Assembly: GCA_934646965.1 (NCBI GenBank)
Contig: CAKUEZ010000079.1
Coordinates: forward strand, 1 to 9,361
Direction: 5' to 3'
DNA: 9,361 nucleotides
Source: an uncultured Collinsella sp.
GTDB taxonomy: Bacteria > Actinomycetota > Coriobacteriia > Coriobacteriales > Coriobacteriaceae
This document shows, piece by piece, positions 5,753 to 9,361 of this stretch. The first letter of the stretch is position 1. Every line of letters begins with the position of its first letter. The notes under the pieces are model-generated. The model searched no databases. It was not told the DNA's origin and was given only the letters and a program-made list of their open reading frames with translations. A program made the translations under genes and the position numbers.

Positions 5753-6592
5753 GTGATTGATTCGGAACAGCTTAAACAACGTGTAGTCAAGGCCGTGAAC
5801 GAGATTCGCGCCGCCAACCCGATGGCAGGCTCCATCACCAACACGGTGACGATCGACTTTGTCGCCAACGCGCAGCTCGCCGTGGGCGGTTCGGCCGCTA
5901 TGGTCTACCTGCCCGACGAGGGCGAGACACTCGTCGCCGGCGGCGGCGCCATCTACCTCAACATGGGCACGCTCTTCCCCATCTACGAGCAAACGATTCC
6001 CCGCGCTGCCAAAGCGGCGCACAACGCCGGCAAGCCCTGGGTGCTCGATCCGGTGGGCCTGGGTATCGGTAGTCTGCGCACCCAGCTGGTAAACGAGCTC
6101 AAGCAGTACAAGCCCGCTATCGTACGCGGCAACGCTTCCGAGATCATCGCGCTCGCCGGGCTGTGGGACCTCGAGGGCGAAGCGGCAGACCTGAGCCGCG
6201 TACGCGGCGTCGATACCACCGATACGGTAGACGCCGCCCGCGATGCTGCCGTGGCGCTCGCCCACTATACCGGTGGCGCCGTGGTGGTCTCGGGCGAAGT
6301 CGACCTGATTACCGACGGCACGACCGTAGCCAAGTCCCACGGTGGCAGCCCGCTCATGTCCAAGATCACCGGCTGCGGCTGCTCGCAGGGCGGTGTGCTG
6401 GCCGTGTATGCCTGCGCCGCCGACCCGTTTACGGCAGCCGTCTGCGGTACCGCCGTCTACAACGTCGCCGGCACGCGCGCTGCCGCCGTCGCCGATGCCC
6501 CAGCGAGCTTCAAGGTCGCCTTTATCGACGAGCTCTATCGCGCGACCGCCCAGGACATCGCCAACAACCAGCTCGAGCTCGAGGAGGCATAA
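5753..6592 (+). CDS. thiM: Hydroxyethylthiazole kinase ThiM
   Basis: ThiM uses ATP to phosphorylate 4-methyl-5-(2-hydroxyethyl)thiazole, the salvage route to the thiazole half of thiamin. The product is 279 residues, slightly longer than the usual 260-275. Recognisable blocks are SITNTVTIDFVANAQLAVGG (27-46), GGGAIYLNMGTL, VLDPVG (97-102), IVRGNASEI and ITGCGCSQGG (205-214). The last carries the conserved catalytic Cys of the family (Cys208 or Cys210). The start is the GTG at 5753, with AAGGAGG eight bases upstream. A longer frame from 5654 begins inside the riboswitch and crosses the terminator, so it is not real. Control is by the upstream TPP riboswitch. The next gene begins three bases after its stop, and its own last codons carry that gene's ribosome site. 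Confidence 0.95.
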   Translation: MIDSEQLKQRVVKAVNEIRAANPMAGSITNTVTIDFVANAQLAVGGSAAMVYLPDEGETLVAGGGAIYLNMGTLFPIYEQTIPRAAKAAHNAGKPWVLDPVGLGIGSLRTQLVNELKQYKPAIVRGNASEIIALAGLWDLEGEAADLSRVRGVDTTDTVDAARDAAVALAHYTGGAVVVSGEVDLITDGTTVAKSHGGSPLMSKITGCGCSQGGVLAVYACAADPFTAAVCGTAVYNVAGTRAAAVADAPASFKVAFIDELYRATAQDIANNQLELEEA

Positions 6593-6595
6593 GCC

Positions 6596-6937
6596 ATGTC
6601 CGAGCCCGCAACCAATACCGGCATGAACACGCTGGTCGCCGTTGCCATCGCCCCGTGCGGTACGGGCGACGAGCTCTCCGCCGAGGTCGCCGAAGTCGTA
6701 CGCGTCATTCGCGAAAGCGGTCTTCCCAACCGCACCAGCTCGATGTTCACCGAGATTGAGGGAGACTGGGACGAGGTCATGCAGGTCGTGCGCGATGCCA
6801 CCTTTGTTCTGGCAAACAAGGGCATCCGCACCGAAGTCGTGCTCAAAGCCGATATTCGCCCCGGATTTACCGATACCATGACCGGCAAACTCGAGCGCAT
6901 GGAAGCGCAGATCAAGAAGCAGGAGGAAGCGTCATGA
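6596..6937 (+). CDS. Thiamine-binding protein, MTH1187/YkoF-like family (DUF77)
   Basis: This 113-residue protein fits the small ferredoxin-like fold family PF01910. Its core VAVAIAPCGTGDELSAEVAE is followed by VVRVIRESGLPNRTSSMFTE and IEGDWDEVMQVVRDAT. Characterised members bind thiamin or its pyrimidine precursor, and the family recurs in thiamin operons and near HMP/thiamin transporters. There is no signal peptide, so it is cytosolic. It may carry, buffer or sense substrate between ThiM and ThiE, but that job is inferred. The ribosome site GAGGAGG (6581-6587) lies inside the end of thiM. Its stop overlaps the thiE start in ATGA. The position between two thiamin enzymes under a TPP riboswitch strongly supports the role. 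Confidence 0.88.
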   Translation: MSEPATNTGMNTLVAVAIAPCGTGDELSAEVAEVVRVIRESGLPNRTSSMFTEIEGDWDEVMQVVRDATFVLANKGIRTEVVLKADIRPGFTDTMTGKLERMEAQIKKQEEAS

Positions 6938-7629
6938 GCATCCGCGACAACCTTGATATCTCGGCCTACCTGGTGCTCGGCCCCGAAAACACCCTCGGAC
7001 GCCCCGTGGGCGATGTAGTGGCCCAGGCGCTCGACGCCGGCTTTACCTGCATCCAGGTGCGCTCCAAGGTGGCAAGCGCGCGCGAGATCATCGCGCTGAC
7101 GGACGACGCCGCGCAGGCCATCGCGCGGGCCGGCAAGACCGGTCAGGTCGCCTTGCTGATCGACGACCGCCTGGACTGCGTGCTTGCCGCACGCGAGCAG
7201 GGCATTGCCGTCGACGGCGTGCATGTGGGTCAGAGCGACATCCCCGTCGAGGTCTGCCGCAAGCTGCTGGGCCCCGACGCCATCGTGGGTCTTTCGGCCC
7301 GTTGCGAAGAAATGCTTGAGTACGTCAAGACTGCCGATATGAGCCTGGTCGACTACCTGGGTATCGGTCCGCTCCACGAGACCGAGACCAAGCGCGATTG
7401 CGGACGCGCGGCCGACGGCTCCATCATCACTAAGAGCTTTGAGGACTTGGCGGCGCTCCATGCGGCAAGTCCCGTGCCCATCGTGGTGGGCGGCGGCGTC
7501 AAGACAGCCGACCTGCCGCAGCTCAAGGCCACCGGCGTCGACGGCTTCTTTGTGGTGAGTGCCGTCTGCAGCGCCGACGACCCCTACGCCGCAGCCAAGG
7601 AGCTCGTCGATACCTGGCGGCAGGCGTAA
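6934..7629 (+). CDS. thiE: Thiamin-phosphate synthase ThiE
   Basis: ThiE joins HMP-pyrophosphate to thiazole phosphate, giving thiamin phosphate and pyrophosphate. At 231 residues it is close to the usual 210-220 and has the TIM-barrel signature blocks: IQVRSK (40-45, usually QLR.K), LLIDDRLD (74-81), VDGVHVGQSD (93-102), IVGLS (117-121), DYLGIGPLHETETKRD (140-155), VVGGGV (184-189) and DGFFVVSA (203-210). These cover the Mg/pyrophosphate site and the phosphate-binding loops, so it should be active. The ATG overlaps the preceding stop (ATGA), with AGGAGG upstream, so translation is coupled. It is the last gene of the operon. No thiD is present here, so HMP-PP must come from a gene elsewhere. 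Downstream are the 62-bp repeats, which may end the transcript. Confidence 0.95.
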   Translation: MSIRDNLDISAYLVLGPENTLGRPVGDVVAQALDAGFTCIQVRSKVASAREIIALTDDAAQAIARAGKTGQVALLIDDRLDCVLAAREQGIAVDGVHVGQSDIPVEVCRKLLGPDAIVGLSARCEEMLEYVKTADMSLVDYLGIGPLHETETKRDCGRAADGSIITKSFEDLAALHAASPVPIVVGGGVKTADLPQLKATGVDGFFVVSAVCSADDPYAAAKELVDTWRQA

Positions 7630-7673
7630 GTCTAGGCCGAGCAGTTGCTCCGTAGCCTCATAGCCTCAGTATC

Positions 7674-7921
7674 GGAAAGCGCATCCCAGTTTGGACCTCC
7701 ATTCCGGGATGCGCTTTCCATATAGACGCTCAACGGGAAACAGCATCCCATCCTGAACGCGAATTCCGGGTCGCGCTTTCCGAAACCCCACCGCTCGGGA
7801 AACTGCAACCCGTTTTGAACGCCGATTCTGGGACACAGTTTCCGCTACGGGCCTCTCGCGGAAACTGTGTCCCATTCCGAAGGCAAATTCCGGGATGTGC
7901 TTTCCGCCGAGCTGTCGACCG
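7674..7921. repeat. Four tandem 62-bp palindromic units
   Basis: Units start at 7674, 7736, 7798 and 7860, exactly 62 bases apart. Each consists of a 14-base arm beginning GGAAA and ending CCC, an 18-base middle resembling ATTTTGAACGCGAATTCC, a 14-base arm beginning GGG and ending TTTCC, and a variable 16-base linker. Unit 1 arms are perfectly complementary (7674-7687 with 7706-7719). Arms in units 2-4 pair imperfectly, but the right arm of unit 3 (7830-7843) pairs perfectly with the left arm of unit 4 (7860-7873). The array fills the gap between the convergent thiE and patatin genes and ends six bases before the patatin stop codon. A role as a transcription barrier or a mobile repeat is inferred. 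Confidence 0.9.
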
Positions 7922-7927
7922 CAGCCC

Positions 7928-8797
7928 CTACCCTGCCAGGTATGCCTCCAGCGCCGGCAGTGTCGTCTCCGCATCGTGGCGACCGACCTGATAGATGCGC
8001 TCGAGTTCATCCGGCTCGCGGCACAGCGACGGCACTTTTACCGATTCGCTCGGCCGCACCACAAAGATCTCGCCAGTTGCCTCGCGACGTGCCAGATCAT
8101 CGAGCGTGTCGTTGTACACCTCATGCCGATGTTCAAGCGCCGCGACAAATGCAGGATAGTGGCGGAAGACGCGTCGCAACATGGGCATCACGCTGTTGGG
8201 CTGCTTCACAAAGCCCGCCGGCTGCGTGAGCACCACCACATTGCGGTCGTAGCCCTGCGCAAACAGCCAGGCGCTGGGAATGGAATCGGCAACGCCGCCA
8301 TCCAAATACTTATGTCCCTCAATGGCGACGGGGCGCGTCGCTACGGGAATCGCCGACGACGCGCGGATCCACTCGATATCGCGCTCATCGCCATAGGGCA
8401 AATCATGATAGACCGCCTCGCCCGTCTCGATATCGGTGCATACGCACGTAAACCGCATGGGGCAGGCACGATACGCCTCCAGATCGATGGGGTCGCGCTC
8501 GAGTGGCACCTCGTGATAGGCAAAATCGGCATTGAACATATCGCCGGTACGCAGCCAGCTGGTCACACTCGCATAGCGCTTGTCGGCGCAATAGGCCTTG
8601 TTATAGCGAATGGCACGGCCGATCTGGCGCGATTTAAAGTTGTAGCCAAACGCCGCGCCCGCCGAGACGCCAACCATATGATCGCAGGCCAGACCGTGTT
8701 CCATCCATACGTCGAGCACGCCTGCCGTATACATGCCGCGATAGCCGCCTCCCTCGAGTGCCAGCCCCACCGTGGGCGTCGTATTTGGCTGCGCCAT
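7928..8797 (-). CDS. Patatin-like phospholipase (YjjU-type)
   Basis: This 289-residue Ser-Asp hydrolase has the full patatin signature: the oxyanion loop EGGGYRGMYTAGVLD (15-29), the nucleophile elbow GVSAG with Ser45, and the catalytic Asp165 in YLDGGVADSIP. The family hydrolyses acyl esters of phospholipids or other lipids. This bacterial YjjU-like branch is mostly uncharacterised, so the substrate is unknown. No signal peptide or membrane segment is seen, so it should be cytosolic or membrane-peripheral. The frame is open to 8935, but GGAG eight bases before the ATG at 8797 and the family-like start just ahead of the glycine loop favour the shorter form. A TATACT box at 8839-8834 fits that start. 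The gene is divergent from the GGDEF gene and converges on thiE across the repeat array. Confidence 0.88.
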   Translation of the reverse strand: MAQPNTTPTVGLALEGGGYRGMYTAGVLDVWMEHGLACDHMVGVSAGAAFGYNFKSRQIGRAIRYNKAYCADKRYASVTSWLRTGDMFNADFAYHEVPLERDPIDLEAYRACPMRFTCVCTDIETGEAVYHDLPYGDERDIEWIRASSAIPVATRPVAIEGHKYLDGGVADSIPSAWLFAQGYDRNVVVLTQPAGFVKQPNSVMPMLRRVFRHYPAFVAALEHRHEVYNDTLDDLARREATGEIFVVRPSESVKVPSLCREPDELERIYQVGRHDAETTLPALEAYLAG

Positions 8798-8833
8798 GCG
8801 ACCATCTCCGTTCCCAAGCTTTTGAACGGAACA

Positions 8834-8839
8834 AGTATA
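8834..8839 (-). promoter_or_regulatory. Possible -10 box of the patatin-like gene
   Basis: TATACT on the minus strand is five of six matches to consensus and would start transcription about 30 bases before the ATG. No good -35 box stands at 16-18 bases; a TTGACG is present but only two bases away. Confidence 0.25.
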
Positions 8840-8942
8840 CCCGTCAACAAATATCGTTCTCGTCGCATTTTCTGCGCACGTAACCGCATTACCGTTTGGC
8901 GATTTAATAGCACCTCGCAGCACGCCCGCCGTCATGCGCCCA

Positions 8943-8948
8943 TATAAT
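8943..8948 (+). promoter_or_regulatory. Possible -10 box of the GGDEF gene
   Basis: TATAAT is a perfect -10 consensus in an AT-rich patch, 78 bases before the ATG at 9027. The sequence at the -35 position (GCACGC) does not match, so an activator or another sigma factor would be needed, or it is a chance match. Confidence 0.3.
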
Positions 8949-9026
8949 AGTTGTTTATACTACTGATTATTTTCAACAGCAAACAGCTGCTGACGTATTT
9001 ACTCAGCGATGCAGCAAGGCGGGGGC

Positions 9027-9361
9027 ATGAAAACAAACGAAGCGCAGAGTGCCGAGCCGCAACAGTACAACGAGCTCGACCAGCTGGACACATGCCTCGC
9101 CGAACTATCGAGCGCCTGCGACCCACAGCAGCCCGAGGCCGAGCGCCTGCTCGCAGAGGCAGCCGATGCCGCCGACCGTCTACGCGAGCGCATTGCAAAA
9201 CTCAGGTCTGATGCCTACACCGATCCGCTCACGGGATTGCCCAACCGTACCGCCTACACCTACGACCTCGCATGCATCTGGAACCGTCAGCTCGAGCACA
9301 CGATCGCCTATATCGATATCGACGGCCTTAAAATCTGCAACGACCGCTTTGGGCACCCGGC
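9027..9361 (+). CDS. Diguanylate cyclase (GGDEF domain), N-terminal part, cut by window edge
   Basis: The frame stays open from the ATG at 9027 to the right edge (111 codons). Residues 13-60 are an acidic, alanine- and leucine-rich helix, probably a coiled coil leading into the catalytic domain. The GGDEF domain then begins with YTDPLTGLPNRTAYTYDL (64-81). It continues with AYIDIDGLKICNDRFGHP (94-111), where Asp97 is the expected metal ligand and Asn105 the guanine contact. The GG(D/E)EF loop itself lies beyond the edge, so activity cannot be judged. The N-terminal part is too short for a PAS or GAF sensor and shows no membrane segment. Such enzymes make cyclic di-GMP from two GTP. AAGGCGGGGG precedes the ATG; an in-frame ATG at 9009 has no ribosome site. 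Confidence 0.88.
   Translation, partial: MKTNEAQSAEPQQYNELDQLDTCLAELSSACDPQQPEAERLLAEAADAADRLRERIAKLRSDAYTDPLTGLPNRTAYTYDLACIWNRQLEHTIAYIDIDGLKICNDRFGHP

Noticed and set aside
6535..7461. Minus-strand open frame of 308 codons opposite the thi genes
   Set aside because: It is antisense to three well-supported genes; the open frame is a by-product of high GC at third codon positions.
7674..7921. Regular 62-base spacing suggesting a CRISPR array
   Set aside because: The units are palindromic over both arms and diverged between copies, the non-conserved linkers are only 16 bases, and no cas gene is present.
7666..8010. Minus-strand open frame of 114 codons across the repeat array
   Set aside because: It runs through all four palindromic units and into the patatin gene in another frame; no ribosome site or recognisable domain.
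8798..8935. Longer patatin-like start at 8935
   Set aside because: The added 46 residues look unlike the family and lack a ribosome site; the ATG at 8797 has GGAG at the right distance.
7895..8947. Plus-strand open frame of 350 codons opposite the patatin gene
   Set aside because: The opposite strand has the complete patatin catalytic motifs; this frame starts in the repeats and shows none.

Overview
The window looks like part of the chromosome of a high-GC actinobacterium of the class Coriobacteriia, most likely Collinsella or a close relative. This is a judgement from base composition, the LuxR-type regulator with a helical-repeat front half, the LAATG-type cell-wall sorting signal and the style of the intergenic repeats; no search was run. 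No phage, plasmid, IS transposase, tRNA, rRNA or CRISPR array is visible.

Layout. 1-522 (minus) is the N-terminal half of a cobalamin-independent methionine-synthase-like protein. Its promoter region (611-639) contains a perfect ATAGGA-TTT-TCCTAT palindrome. 779-2302 (plus) encodes a secreted beta-helix surface protein with a C-terminal LAATG sorting signal. It converges, across two hairpins (2355-2416), with a LuxR-type regulator (2443-3462, minus). The translation start of that regulator is embedded in a 10-bp inverted repeat. 3612-5427 (minus) is a two-gene unit, a HAD-IIB phosphatase followed 10 bp later by a LysR-type regulator.

From 5550 the plus strand carries a compact thiamin-salvage operon: TPP riboswitch, intrinsic terminator, thiM, a small thiamine-binding protein of the MTH1187/YkoF type, and thiE with an ATGA overlap. 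ThiM phosphorylates salvaged thiazole alcohol and ThiE couples it to HMP-PP to make thiamin phosphate. The small middle protein probably binds thiamin or a precursor. thiD and the de novo thiazole genes are absent here. The HAD gene and the thi operon are divergent and are separated by a 102-bp element with perfect 35-bp inverted arms.

thiE converges with a patatin-like lipase gene (7928-8797, minus) across four tandem 62-bp palindromic units (7674-7921). A piece of the same repeat family appears to sit in the centre of the 102-bp element. The window ends inside a diguanylate-cyclase (GGDEF) gene starting at 9027 (plus).

Most genes are ordinary metabolism and regulation. The most interesting material is intergenic: the two related palindromic repeat families, the hairpin over the LuxR start, and the palindromic operator candidate in the metE-like promoter. 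I see no convincing new multi-gene system.
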